DNA from: Amphimedon queenslandica
Taxonomy: Eukaryota > Porifera > Demospongiae > Haplosclerida > Niphatidae
Assembly: GCF_000090795.2 (NCBI RefSeq)
Contig: NW_003546259.1
Span: forward strand, 281,780 to 345,779
Direction: 5' to 3'
Length of the DNA stretch: 64,000 nt
Both the position numbers and the translations under genes were made by a program. Shown here piece after piece: positions 1 through 10,339 of the stretch. Position 1 is the first letter of the stretch, and each line of letters begins with the position of its first letter. Below the pieces are notes generated by a model, which saw only the letters and a list, made by a program, of their open reading frames with translations, had not been told where the DNA came from and searched no databases.

Positions 1-850
1 TGGTAGATTCTAGACTTTTCTCTATAATGACTGATTGGGTCAACTCCATGTTTATCAGGATCGATCAGATGACCACCTTGAGCTCTGTAGCTAGCAACAG
101 CATCGTTGACCATAGGAATAACTGCAAGGTCTTTTCTCTTTGCTGTTGTCTCGCAATATCATGACATTGGGCACTTTGCTGATTCCTCTTGGCCTTCTTA
201 TTAATATCTTGGATTAGATGATAATTAAACATAGCTACCACATGATGGATCTAGCAGCACTCATGAAATCTTAAAATTTACTGACATTTAAAATGTGACA
301 AACATAATAACTTTTGATTAAACTCCAAAACACAAAGCACCAGATTTCAGATACATAAAATACCTTGCTAGACTACATGGTACTTATATGTGACATGATA
401 CCTGGTATTCGTTGTTCATTCCACGCAAGAATAACCTGTCAAACACCATAAGTCCCCACTTGTATGGAAAACCATAAAATGCATCCAATATTGTCAGGTT
501 CTAAAGATAATTCATCGCTTTCAAGCATTTGCACTAGTATTGCTTTGATAGGGAATCTAACTCTAGAATATATCTCCACCTAGATGCGTTCGATGGTATG
601 ATACTAATAAAAATAACCATAATGACCTCAATAATTATAATAATATTAAAACACCTTGGTAGATGTTGTTTGCATGCTTATCCATAATGTTTCGTAAATG
701 TGCCAATGAATGATGTATAATGAGAGACAAATACCACTCCCTCACTTGATCAACTCTGATTTGATCCCAGAAACCAAATTTATTTAGAGCATCCCTAAAT
801 TTTATATAACATTTCATTAAGAATACTTTATACAATTTTCCCAAATGCTC
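1..850 (-). pseudogene. C-terminal part of a degenerate integrase-core (rve-like) protein
   Basis: Read on the minus strand, about 840 to 640 gives a segment with IRVDQVREWYLSL and HHSLAHLR, which resembles the second catalytic Asp block (VDQG-x-EW) of an rve-like integrase core family common in sponges and cnidarians. About 575 to 480 gives ERI-stop-VE followed by RVRFPIKAILVQML, matching the block with the catalytic Glu; a TAG replaces the Trp codon expected there. About 110 to 1 reads SYRAQGGHLIDPDKHGVDP, similar to the C-terminal tail of the family, and runs off the window edge. The Gly after VDQ is Val here, and the frame changes near position 145. The gene is therefore broken or split by introns. 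It looks like a TE-derived multicopy gene rather than a cellular enzyme. A related but distinct copy lies at 46-47.5 kb. The family call is by eye. Confidence 0.5.
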
Positions 851-915
851 ACTTACATCTAAAGATGCTTATATATAAACATATTGTTTTTCCTAGGGTA
901 GACTATAAGTACTGG

Positions 916-1438
916 TAACATTGGTAGTACTGGTTGAATTATATGATAGTCCTGGTTGCATTGGTAGTACTAGTTACTTTGGTAGTACATGTTGTATTGG
1001 TAGTACTGGTTGCATTAGTGGTATTGATTGTCTCTAGTTCTGGTTGCATTGGTTGTCTTGGTAGTTCAAGTTGTATTTGGTGGTGGTATTGGTTGCATTG
1101 GCATGGTAGTACTGGTTGCATTGGTAGTACTGGTTGCATTGGTTGTCTTGGTAGTTACGGTTGCATTTGGTGGTAGTACTGGTTGCATCAGTAGTACTGG
1201 TTGCATTGGTTCTACTGGTTGTATAGGTAGTGCTTGTTGTATTTGGTAGTACTGGTTGTATTGTTACTGAGTACTGGTTAATTGTACTGGTTGCATTGGT
1301 AGGGACTGGTTGCATGGTTGTCTTGGTAGATCTAGTACTGGTTGCATTTGATGGTAGTACAAGCTGCATTATCAGTACTGGTTGTCTTGGTAGTATTTGT
1401 TGTCTCCGTAGTACTGGTTGCATTAGTAGTACTGATTG
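916..1438. repeat. Minisatellite, about 18-bp unit GGTAGTACTGGTTGCATT
   Basis: About 520 bp of imperfect tandem copies of GGTAGTACTGGTTGCATT, with variants such as GGTTGTCTTGGTAGT. The unit length is a multiple of three, so long stop-free frames of Val/Leu-rich or Gln/Thr-rich peptide run on both strands; these are by-products of the repeat and not genes. The interruptions suggest an old array. Confidence 0.9.
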
Positions 1439-1439
1439 A

Positions 1440-2011
1440 CTTGGTCGTTTGTAGTGGTTTGTATTAAATTACAAATTAACTTTTGATTTCTATTTAAAGT
1501 GCATTTGTTGTGGTCGTTGTGCATGTAATTAATTCTCTTTTATTCTCGCTAGTATAACAACTAATAACTGACAACCAGTCAACCAGACTTTCTCCAGCTG
1601 TGCATTGGGTATATGAGCTACTAAGTCACCTAGTCTGGACCAGCCAGACTTTAGGCTTAAGCTGCGCACCTGTGACTGTTGTAGTCTTGGTATTGGCAAT
1701 ATGGCACTTAGTCCTGGCTCCCCGGCGCAGAGTAGGCTGGGGAATAGTCTGCGAGACTAGTCTTGCATTGCTATACCTACTATAGTTCATTGGTCTGATT
1801 CATTTTCAGGCTATATATCAGTTGTCTGTAACAGAGAAGAATGGTGTTATAGGTGTGGTGAAGGGATCTTGAGAGTCTGAAGTATTCCAGGAAAGGTCCA
1901 CTTTCAGTTTTGTTATTGTTGGGACTGTAGTGGGTTCTAGTCATGGCTACATTGCTAGAGTCACCAGGTCTCCTGATAAAGTAACAAGATATATATTTAT
2001 TATGCTTTTAT
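1440..2011. other. No gene seen; interspersed-repeat-like sequence
   Basis: No convincing reading frame. The part from about 1555 to 1770 contains short inverted motifs (for example AGTCTGG and a GAGACTAGTC end) and looks like an old interspersed repeat, but I cannot define both ends. Confidence 0.4.
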
Positions 2012-4060
2012 ATGTGCATTATTTATTTACATCACAGAGATTGCTTCTTTTCTGTCAGCACTGTCAATAAGGGAGAGTTTATGGCCTCTATTAATAGTAG
2101 TTTTGGATCAGGAGGGATGATATGTACATTATCTGATTTAGATCTTGGTAATTTTGTTATACAAAAGGTCACTGAGTTCATGATGCGACCAAATTGCACT
2201 ATACTTGCTTCAGTCAGTAATATTGGCGGACTAAACTCTGACCCTCCAGTCTGGATTTTGAATTCTGATGTAAGAAGCATTGCATAATTTACATAGTTAA
2301 TGTTGTGGAAGTGGGGATTATTATTATGATTCCTCAATTATAAATTTTGCATGCATAATTATGTAGTTAAATTTTTGTAAAATTGCAGTACAAGTAATTT
2401 AGATGCAATTCAACAATAGTTTCACCATGCCTTAATTGCTATGAATATTATCAGCAGCATAATTTTAGCAAAACTAAGTGAAAATTGTCATTTGGTTATC
2501 TCTTATATTTATTTTTATAGTTACATCTGAATGACTGTGGGTTAGAGATTGATGCTAAGAGGCGACTTTACTACATCAATATTTCTCAGATTGAGAAAGG
2601 ATAATCAACCTGTAGTATCTCATTCATGGAAAGCCCTGAAGACCATTACGCAACAAAACTCCAATGCTTCCCTATTCAGTTTGTCTGCTGTTGCTATAAA
2701 TTTGCACTTTCAAACTGTCATTGTCTTTTAAGGTGGGGTCTCTGTGGTGTTTTTTGCAGAGAGCTAGACACAGGCAAGACCTCTGTTGCTATGAGTTGTT
2801 CAGGCATAGAAGCTTAAATGTTTTGGGGGTTACGTGGAGAGTACTTCTACACCTGGCTAAACAGACATCAATGGGTCTGTTTTACATTGATACCAACCGT
2901 GTTTCAGAAATTGAGAACATATTTATTAATTTTTACAACTGTATGACAGGATCTTTTCAAAGGGAGTTTGAGACACCACAATGTGGCTTTACATTGGCTT
3001 GTAATTTTACCATGGGAAAGTTGCAAAGTTACATGTATTTTTTTCTATTTACTTTGACTTTTAATATTTTTTGTATTAATGCTAGATTGCTCTCACAAAT
3101 TGCAATAGCACCGTTTAGTTATCAAACAATAATTGCAAAATACACGAGCAAAAAAGAGCAATTTCTTAATTTAAAGCTTTGAAACAGGAAGCATCCAGTA
3201 GTGTTGGGCAATTTATAGCAATGGGAAAGTCTTTTGGTGAACATGGTGCATTTGATGTTGATACTTATGAAGTACCACTTTCTAAAATGCTACCAAATTG
3301 CTCTGGCAGGACTGTCAAAGGATATGCCAGTTTCTTTTTTGGTTTACTGAACAAGGAAGTGATGGCATTTTTTTGTCTTGATTTTTGAAAAATTTGTAAA
3401 TAGCTGAGCTAGTGGGAATTACGTCAGAAGTGCGGAAATCATTTAAAGATTTTGCACCCACACTTAACAATTTGCAGAGACAAAATGAAGCTATTATAGA
3501 AATTATGCCTGGTGATATTAGTAACAATCACATTCAGTTTTGGCTGAAGATTGGTAATAATATATTATCAATTGTCACTAAGTTACCTTGTCATCATGTA
3601 AGTTATTGACACACTAACATTAAGGCATGCAACACATTTCTCTGTATGGGTTAGAAGCTTTCTGCAAGTGGGAATTTCATCTGGCAAGAAAAGTGTTGCT
3701 ATAGTTATGGATCAGATGGTGAATCTGATGCAAACGCATAACATTGTACCTTCTTTGACACTGACAGAGCTTCGATATAACATAGCTAACCTAGACTGTG
3801 GAACATGATTCCAATCCTGTTCTTTTTGCAAACTACAACCCAACCTGTGTATTGTTGGAGAAAAAAAAACAAGAAAGTACCTGTCCTTTATCTTAATATG
3901 TTTCCAATTGACATACAGGATGAGTTACTATTATAGATTAAGTTTGTGCAGATAGAAAGAGTGCACATTGGGTTATTTGCATATTATAGATAATGGATGC
4001 CAGTCAGATGATTAAATGACTGATCTTTCAGCCACATCAGAAGTTGAACTGTCTTTACAT
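2012..4060 (+). pseudogene. Degenerate P-loop ATPase-like gene of a sponge multicopy family
   Basis: Coding-like pieces lie in order on the plus strand in changing frames. They are SFGSGGMICTLSDLDLGNF (from about 2090), LHLNDCGLEIDAKRR (starting at 2521 after a good TTTTTATAG acceptor), WKALKTITQQNSN (about 2620), RELDTGKTSVAM (about 2760), a segment with NFYNCMTGSFQREF and LACNFT (about 2920-3010), KQEASSSVGQFIAMGK (about 3180) and ELVGITSEVRKSFKDFAP (about 3410). RELDTGKTS sits where a Walker A motif (GxxxxGKT/S) would be; the first Gly is Arg. The order recalls a sponge family that pairs a Walker A with a downstream NFT segment, possibly related to DUF927-type helicases; that link is inference. 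Frame changes and stops show it is broken, although some could be short introns. Its role is unknown. Confidence 0.4.
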
Positions 4061-4188
4061 GTTGTATTAAAGCAGAAGTTTTACAAGTTGGACGGTCATC
4101 AGATGGTGAATACCATAATACATCATCTGAAACATTAATATCTGATGAAGATAAACTGGGCTCTTATTCAGTAACGGACACTGGCCTA
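4061..4188. other. Spacer before hAT insertion
   Basis: Sequence left of the hAT element, possibly the last remnant of the preceding gene (ATCAGATGGTGAAT resembles the text at about 3712). No independent feature is visible. Confidence 0.3.
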
Positions 4189-4446
4189 GTGGAAACCATA
4201 GGCGACAGAACCAGGGGGGCTAGGGGGGCTGTAGCCCCCCATGGTATCAAATAGGGTGGGCTAAGCCCCTTATCCTAGAAGTATCTCAAGATCATAGTAT
4301 TACAAGGTTCTAACTTACAAAAACCTGCAAATTGCATGCAGTGTACATTTATAGCTCTCAATCTTACAGAATACAGATAATTCTCCTTTCCATTCCAAAA
4401 TTTCCAGTTACTGCCATTTTCTCATTTATTATTTATTACTCTTACA

Positions 4447-4448
4447 TG

Positions 4449-4538
<90 letters not shown>
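4447..4538. repeat. (ATT)n microsatellite
   Basis: About 30 uninterrupted copies of ATT inside the hAT element, just before the transposase remnant. Perfect copies suggest recent length change, so it could be polymorphic. Confidence 0.97.
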
Positions 4539-4593
4539 TATGAATGAATAATAAATTGCATGCAGCTAGCACCTGTCACACTCCGCACCCTTC

Positions 4594-6900
4594 TTGCTGA
4601 AAACGGCTCAAAGGAACGTTACCTCATTCTTCAGGTCACCATCAGGAAGTCAAAGAGCTAGACCCTCTGAAAATGATGATATCTCACCTTCTATTGCTGG
4701 ATCTGACAGTGACTCTAGATCTACCAGTGACTGTGAAAGTGAACTTGGTGATCATAATGAATTAACTGTTCCTGTCACTATGATAAGTGATATTGACCAT
4801 GAGCACCTTCAAACTGAGAGTGCAAGCTCTTCGACTGTCATCAATCCCGTTTGTGATGCTGAATGTTGCCAGATGCATATTACTAGTAAGCCTTATCAGC
4901 CTCCTAAAAGTGTCCTTACTAGCAAAAAAGTACAAGGCCAGCAAAACCGTTCTTTTAACAATCTTGGTTTGCAGATCATTCATGGATTTCATACTGCATT
5001 ACACTACACAAAGCTTTCTGTTTTCCTTGTCGTTTTGCTGCTTCAAAGTCTCTCATTAGTGATCAAATAAATCTTCAAATAGTTACAATGCCTTTGTCAT
5101 TAATGGCTTTGACAATTGGAAGAAGGCCAAACAAAGATTACGTGAACATGAAAGAAGTCAACTTCATCTGGAAGCAACAATGAAGCTACAATCACTAAAT
5201 CAACCCTCTGTGGCCTCACAACTATCTCAGCAGCTTTGCACGGATCAAAGTCATTGACGACTAATGTTGCTGAGGGCTTTGTCATCAATACAAATGCTTT
5301 GAAAGCAGGGTCTACCTTTTCGTGGTCATGTAGAGAATAAGGGAAAATTTGTTCAGCTTTTGCTATGTCGTTCTGCTGATGTGGAAGGCCTAAAGCAATG
5401 GGTTCATTCTGGCAAATATATGTCACATGAAATCATTAACGAGGTGATTGAAATAATGGCTCATGAATTGTTACGTGGTATTATAGCTAATGTAAAATGT
5501 GCAAATTACTATGCACTTATTGCAGATGAGACACAAGATGTTAGTAGAATTGAGCAATTGCCTGTTTCAATGGCAAGTTTTTTGAAGGATGTTCTTCTTA
5601 GATGTGACTTGTCACTTAATCGTTGTAGAGGGCAAGCATACAATGGAGCTGCCAATATGTCTGGATGCTTCAATGGAGTTGCCAGTCATTTAAGAAGTGA
5701 AGAAAAAGCAGCACTGTATGTACATTGTACTGCACGTTGCTTAAATCTTTGCTTGCAAAACTGTGCTCGTAGATGTTCATATGTTAGGGATGCTCTTGGG
5801 CTTGTCATGGAGATATTAAATATTATCTGTAACTCACCAAAACGGTTGGCAAGTTTCAAGACAGTACTGAAGGAATTTGTCCTAATTCTCCAGATCTAAA
5901 GCCACTATGTCTAACGAGATGGACAGTACGTACTGTAGCTATTGCTGCCGTCTTAGATAACTACAGTGCAGTTATAGAGGAACTTCATAGAATTGGTGAG
6001 TCACATTGTGAAACATCAGCCAGAGCAGTTGGTAATGCAGTAATGATGGAGCGGTTTTCTACCTTCTTTGGTTTAAAGTTATCTCATCTTTTGTTTAGTG
6101 CAACACAACAGGTTGCCACTACATTGCAGTACAAAGACATCAATGCTCAAGAGGCTGTTACTGCAATTAATGCTGCAAAGCATCTTTTATAGAGGCAGAA
6201 ATCAGAGGAAGAATTTGATCTCTTTTATCACACTGAGACAAAATGCTATTGATAACAAGATCCAAAAACCAACACTTCCAAGACAAAGAAGAGTCCCTCA
6301 AAGAGTAGATAGTGGTGCACACAATCATGTCTTTTCANNNNNNNNNNNNNNNNNNNNNNNNNNNNNNNNNNNNNNNNNNNNNNNNNNNNNNNNNNNNNNN
6401 NNNNNNNNNNNNNNNNNNNNNNNNNNNNNNNNNNNNNNNNNNNNNNNNNNNNNNNNNNNNNNNNNNNNNNNNNNNNNNNNNNNNNNNNNNNNNNNNNNNN
6501 NNNNNNNNNNNNNNNNNNNNNNNNNNNNNNNNNNNNNNNNNNNNNNNNNNNNNNNNNNNNNNNNNNNNNNNNNNNNNNNNNNNNNNNNNNNNNNNNNNNN
6601 NNNNNNNNNNNNNNNNNNNNNNNNNNNNNNNNNNNNNNNNNNNNNNNNNNNNNNNNNNNNNNNNNNNAACAATGCTAGGAGAGATAAAGAAGTTGCTGCA
6701 CATTCATTTAACTATACATCTTACCTCAGCAACAGCCGAGAGATCTTTTTCTTCACTTCGAAGATTAAAGAATTACTTACGTAGTAACATGACAGAAACA
6801 TTAAATCATTTATTACTATTACATGTACACAAGAGAGCATGTGAAGGTTTGGACCTTCAAAAAATAGCTGTTGAATTTGTAAGTAGAAAGAGAGAAGACA
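4594..6900 (+). pseudogene. hAT transposase (ZMYM/DUF4371-like), broken and gapped
   Basis: An acidic Ser-rich N-terminus (about 4594-4900) is followed by a zinc-finger-like segment KAFCFPCRFAAS (about 5010) and GFDNWKKAKQRLREHERSQ (about 5106-5160) in another frame, as in TTF-type fingers of hAT proteins. About 5360-5899 holds the catalytic-core signature LIADETQDVSRIEQL, GQAYNGAANMSG and VHCTARCLNLCL. About 5885-6190 in a shifted frame holds LKPLCLTRWTVRT. After the assembly gap, 6690-6880 encodes the hAT dimerisation block with LTSATAERSFSSLRRLKNYL. At least three frame changes plus stop codons near 6190-6255 make it non-functional. Family resemblance is strong: the DE(T)xDVS, NGAANMSG and ERSFSSLR blocks are in the right order. 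It would have moved the surrounding element. Confidence 0.8.
6338..6667. other. Assembly gap, 330 N
   Basis: A run of N inside the hAT transposase. The missing part should hold the region between the LTRW segment and the dimerisation domain. Its true length is not known from the sequence. Confidence 1.
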
Positions 6901-7269
6901 AAATTATTTTGGTAATTATTATTAATACTTACGCAGATTTTAATTTATTGTTACGCATCATTATACAACAATTAATCAATTATGTGCAAATTAGCCACGC
7001 CTTTCATGAACAATTAATGAGGTGCAAAAAAATTTTTTGCGCGCAAAGCATGCAAATATTTTCTTCCCACTTTCTTTTCACTACTTTTTCAGCCCCCTGT
7101 ATTTGGAAAGTGTTCTTCCGCTGCTGGTGGAAACACATGTGAGACATTGAATAACTCTTAATGAATATATTTTTAGAACTATTTAGTACTCCTACATGCA
7201 TAATAGAAGTCTAAATGTCATTACAACTCCTTCATACTATTTGACTGATCCTAACATCATTGATGCAGT

Positions 7270-10019
7270 CAGGGGCGGATCCAGGATTATTTTTCAGGGT
7301 GGGCACAACTTAATAACTACTTAATTAACTACAATAACTACTTATTAATTGTTATAACTATTAGTAATATCTGATGAATAAATTTAATGAACTACTTAAG
7401 GAGGATCCGCCTATTTTTGTCCATTCAGGCAAAACTATCAACCATTTCCTCCAAATCCAAGTTTCTCGCTATATCTCGCTCAACACACAATACTGCTAAG
7501 TCAGACAATCGATCCTCAGTCATTGTGCTTAGTAGTCTGTTCTTTATAATCTTAAGAGAAGAAAATGACCTCTCACAGGAGACACTAGTCACAGCTATGG
7601 TGAGTGATATCTGTGTCAGCTAAGTAATATTTCCAAAAGCAGGTTGAGAAGAATGAAGATAGCTGTAGAAGGACATTAAAGAATCTACAGTTACTGTAGT
7701 GTTAGCAAGTGACCTTCTAATCAACTTGATTTCAACATCCAAGCCATCACTGTCCACATCATATTCCATCGCAAATGCCTTCATGTCTTCATACAAGAAA
7801 AAAGATTGTGATGATGGTGTACATGATGCAATTCCCTTCAAAATAATGAGGTTGCTTCTATGAAACCTTAACTCCAGTTCCTGAAGAAACTTGTCAAGAA
7901 TGGGATAGTAAAAAGAGGTTTTATAGGTACCTGCCACACTTATTGTCTCACGAAAACCAACGGACTCCATGATGACACTGTCTTCTAACCGAGCAGGCCT
8001 CTTTCTGGGTCGGGGCATTGACAAAGGCTGAATATCAAAAGAGTGCAAATCTGCAATTTGACTAGCATAGCGATATATGTTATCCCATGATGATTGTGAT
8101 CTCATATCAGAAAGTAAAGATTTTATAGCCACAATGAGGTCTGTAGCCATTGATAAATCAATACTTCTACTCTGGAGTTGGTCGGACAGCTGTTTAGTAC
8201 AGGAAAGTATTTTGTCAAATACTACCAGAGAGACAATGAATGAGAAGGAATTTATTTGATGGTATATACCCCTAGCTTCGATGGATTTCTCAACATCTGA
8301 ACCATTAGTAAATTCTTCTATGACAGAAAGAATTGAATCAAAGGTTTTACAGACAGCATTCACAGAGGCATAACGAGCAACCCAACGAGTGTCTGAAAGC
8401 TTCTGCAATTCCATTGGTTGCTTACTTGGATGTAGCTGCTTTTGCATTGCTATAAAAACTTCGTGGACTTTTGAAGAAGAAATAAAGACAAAGTACCTGA
8501 AGCAAGGCAAAAAACTCAGCTGCTCGATTGATTGATTTAATTGAATCAATAAGAACTAGATTGAAAATGTGACCATGACAGTGTATATACACAGCATGAG
8601 GTGCAAATTCTCTAACTCTTGTCTGTACTTCTCTACACCTCCCAGACATGACACTGGCACCATCATAACTTTGACTGACAATGCACAAGGGATTGAGATC
8701 ATATAATGCCAGTGTGTCTTTGATGTATTGTGTCAACGATGAAGCATCTAATCCAGTTGCATGAACAAATGTGAGAAAGCGCTCCTGAATGGAATGATTA
8801 GACACAGAAACATATCTAATAACAAAAGACATTTGCTCTTGCTTGCTTACATCTCTTGTCTCATCTGCTAAAATACTAAAATATGTTGCATTTCTAGGAT
8901 GGGCATGCAACTGTGCTTTAAGAGTCTCATCATTGCTAGAAAACAACTCCATTAGCTCAAGAAAATTACCTTTATTTGAAGCGGATTCACCTTCTCTGTG
9001 ACCACGTACAGAGATCTCCCGCAAAGCACAAAAGAGGACAACTTTAATGACAACTTTAATGTAGTGACGGTTGTTATGAATTAATTCACTTCTGTTACGA
9101 TCTAGCAATGAAGCAACTGAAGTGTGAGGTTGTACAGTAAGTGCACTCCAATTAGCCATCGCTTCTTGGTGCTTCTCTGAGACATTATGTTTTGCTAGAG
9201 CACCTGTTTTCCCAGTAGCATGCTTCCTGTCACAATATCCAGTTTTCACAAATTTATCTTCTGGGTTGGCAGAAAAGAAGTGGCAAGCAAAGCAAAATAC
9301 AGCATTTCTTGAAACAGAGTATTCAAGCCATGGATGCTGTCTGTACCACGAAGGGTTAAATGACCTTTCCTTACCACCAATTGATGTAGTTGGAAAAGAA
9401 AAATTTACCAGTTGAAAAGGCTTTTCTTCCCCATTAGAAGCAATATGTGGAACACCATTACTCACTAATCCTGTGGCTAAAGATTGATGAGAGTCTGGGA
9501 CTGAGTTGTCACAAGTAGTAGGAGCAGCAACAGAGATGCTACATGTACTTTCTTCATCTGTGGCACTAATATGCTCCAACTGCTCCATTAGTTCATCACC
9601 ATGACTCTCATTAGTACCAGTAGCATGAGTAGCAGTGCCACTATTGGTATTGCTGCTGCTTTGGTCTAGTTGAGATTATCATTAATAATGAAACTACAAA
9701 AAATTTTATAACTGTACTAGATCTAGATCTGGAAGCATTAAAGGAACATTGAAATAAAGTAACCTGCTTCTTATTACTCATGACTCACTACTCAGACTTA
9801 TTTTAATCACAAGTAATCAAAAACTATACAACTTGACAGGTCCTCCTTTACTTTACACCTGGTATTAATTGTATGCAAGGATGCATGTGCATGCAGTGAC
9901 TAGCTGACCACAATGACCACGGTTATTATAGTGTTAAAATTGTTTTTTAATGAAATTCATAGTCAAAATTTTCTTGGGTGGGCCAGGTTCACCCTGGCCC
10001 ACCCCTAGATCCGCCCCTG
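7270..10019 (-). mobile_element. hAT transposon, TIR CAGGGGCGGATC, near-perfect 8-bp duplication
   Basis: The left end is CAGGGGCGGATCCAGG and the right end inverts to CAGGGGCGGATCTAGG, followed on both sides by GGGTGGGC-type sequence. The flanks are GATGCAGT at 7262-7269 and GATGTAGT at 10020-10027, an 8-bp target duplication with one later substitution. Length is 2750 bp. It encodes one transposase on the minus strand. It lies only 127 bp to the right of the other hAT element's duplication, but its ends and protein are different, so these are two independent insertions. Confidence 0.92.
7425..9588 (-). pseudogene. ZMYM1-like hAT transposase: one frameshift plus one nonsense codon
   Basis: From the Met at 9588 the protein has a Ser/Thr-rich start, then the TTF-type zinc finger SWYRQHPWLEYS and FCFACHFF (about 9350-9280), then the RNase-H-like core with ILADETRDVSKQEQ, QSYDGASVMSG and VYIHCHGHIFNLVL. 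At about 8497 a one-base indel shifts the frame; the next frame carries on with YFVFISSSKVHEVF and LQKLSDTRWVARYAS. That frame stops at a TAG at 7620-7622, but the same frame continues after it for 64 codons with ISLTIAVTSVSCERSFSSLK, the hAT dimerisation block, to a TGA at 7425-7427. So only two lesions separate it from a full-length frame. An extra N-terminal piece may be spliced from about 9662 (acceptor-like CTCAACTAG). No other gene lies in the element. Confidence 0.88.
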
Positions 10020-10339
10020 GATGTAGTAATGCTTTGACATATTATTGTATGGAATCCTGTAATACAGCTTTGCTATAGTTGATTCATTTGTCCTGCTGAT
10101 GGTTGTTGTGCAATTCTTCATTTCACTAGGTGGAAATGTGGTTCCAGCAAAGGATATTCTACTCACCTCTTACATGAAATAGACAAAACAATTGTTTATT
10201 CTTGCTTCTAAAGTTGCACCAGACATGATGTAGTATACACTGATCCAAGGCTTCTTTCTGAAATTCAAGAACAAAAATTAATGTCATTTGTTCTGTTTCA
10301 CCAATCTGGTGTCACAAGATCATCTTGAAAATTGTGATT

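Larger units (their letters stand above)
4197..7126 (+). mobile_element. hAT-type DNA transposon with 8-bp target duplication GTGGAAAC
   Basis: The left end begins CATAGGCGACAGAACC and is followed by G-rich sequence that can pair with GTAGCCCCCC. The right end reads GTTCTTCCGCTGCTG, an imperfect inverse of the left end. The 8 bp outside both ends are identical: GTGGAAAC at 4189-4196 and at 7127-7134. An 8-bp duplication is typical of hAT elements, and the interior encodes a hAT transposase with C-terminal dimerisation block. The element is about 2.9 kb, including an unsequenced gap. The G-rich subterminal part and CATAGGCG start match the small element at 58486-58808, which is probably a non-autonomous relative. 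Confidence 0.8.

Noticed and set aside
934-1423. Long overlapping open frames on both strands (Val/Leu- and Thr/Gln-rich)
   Set aside because: They are produced by an 18-bp tandem repeat whose length is a multiple of three; no codon bias, start context or domain supports a gene.
4332-4547. Open frame ending in poly-isoleucine
   Set aside because: It is translation of the (ATT)n microsatellite.
5100-5426. Minus-strand open frame of 108 codons opposite the first hAT transposase
   Set aside because: The plus strand here encodes recognisable hAT zinc-finger and core blocks, so this is a shadow frame.
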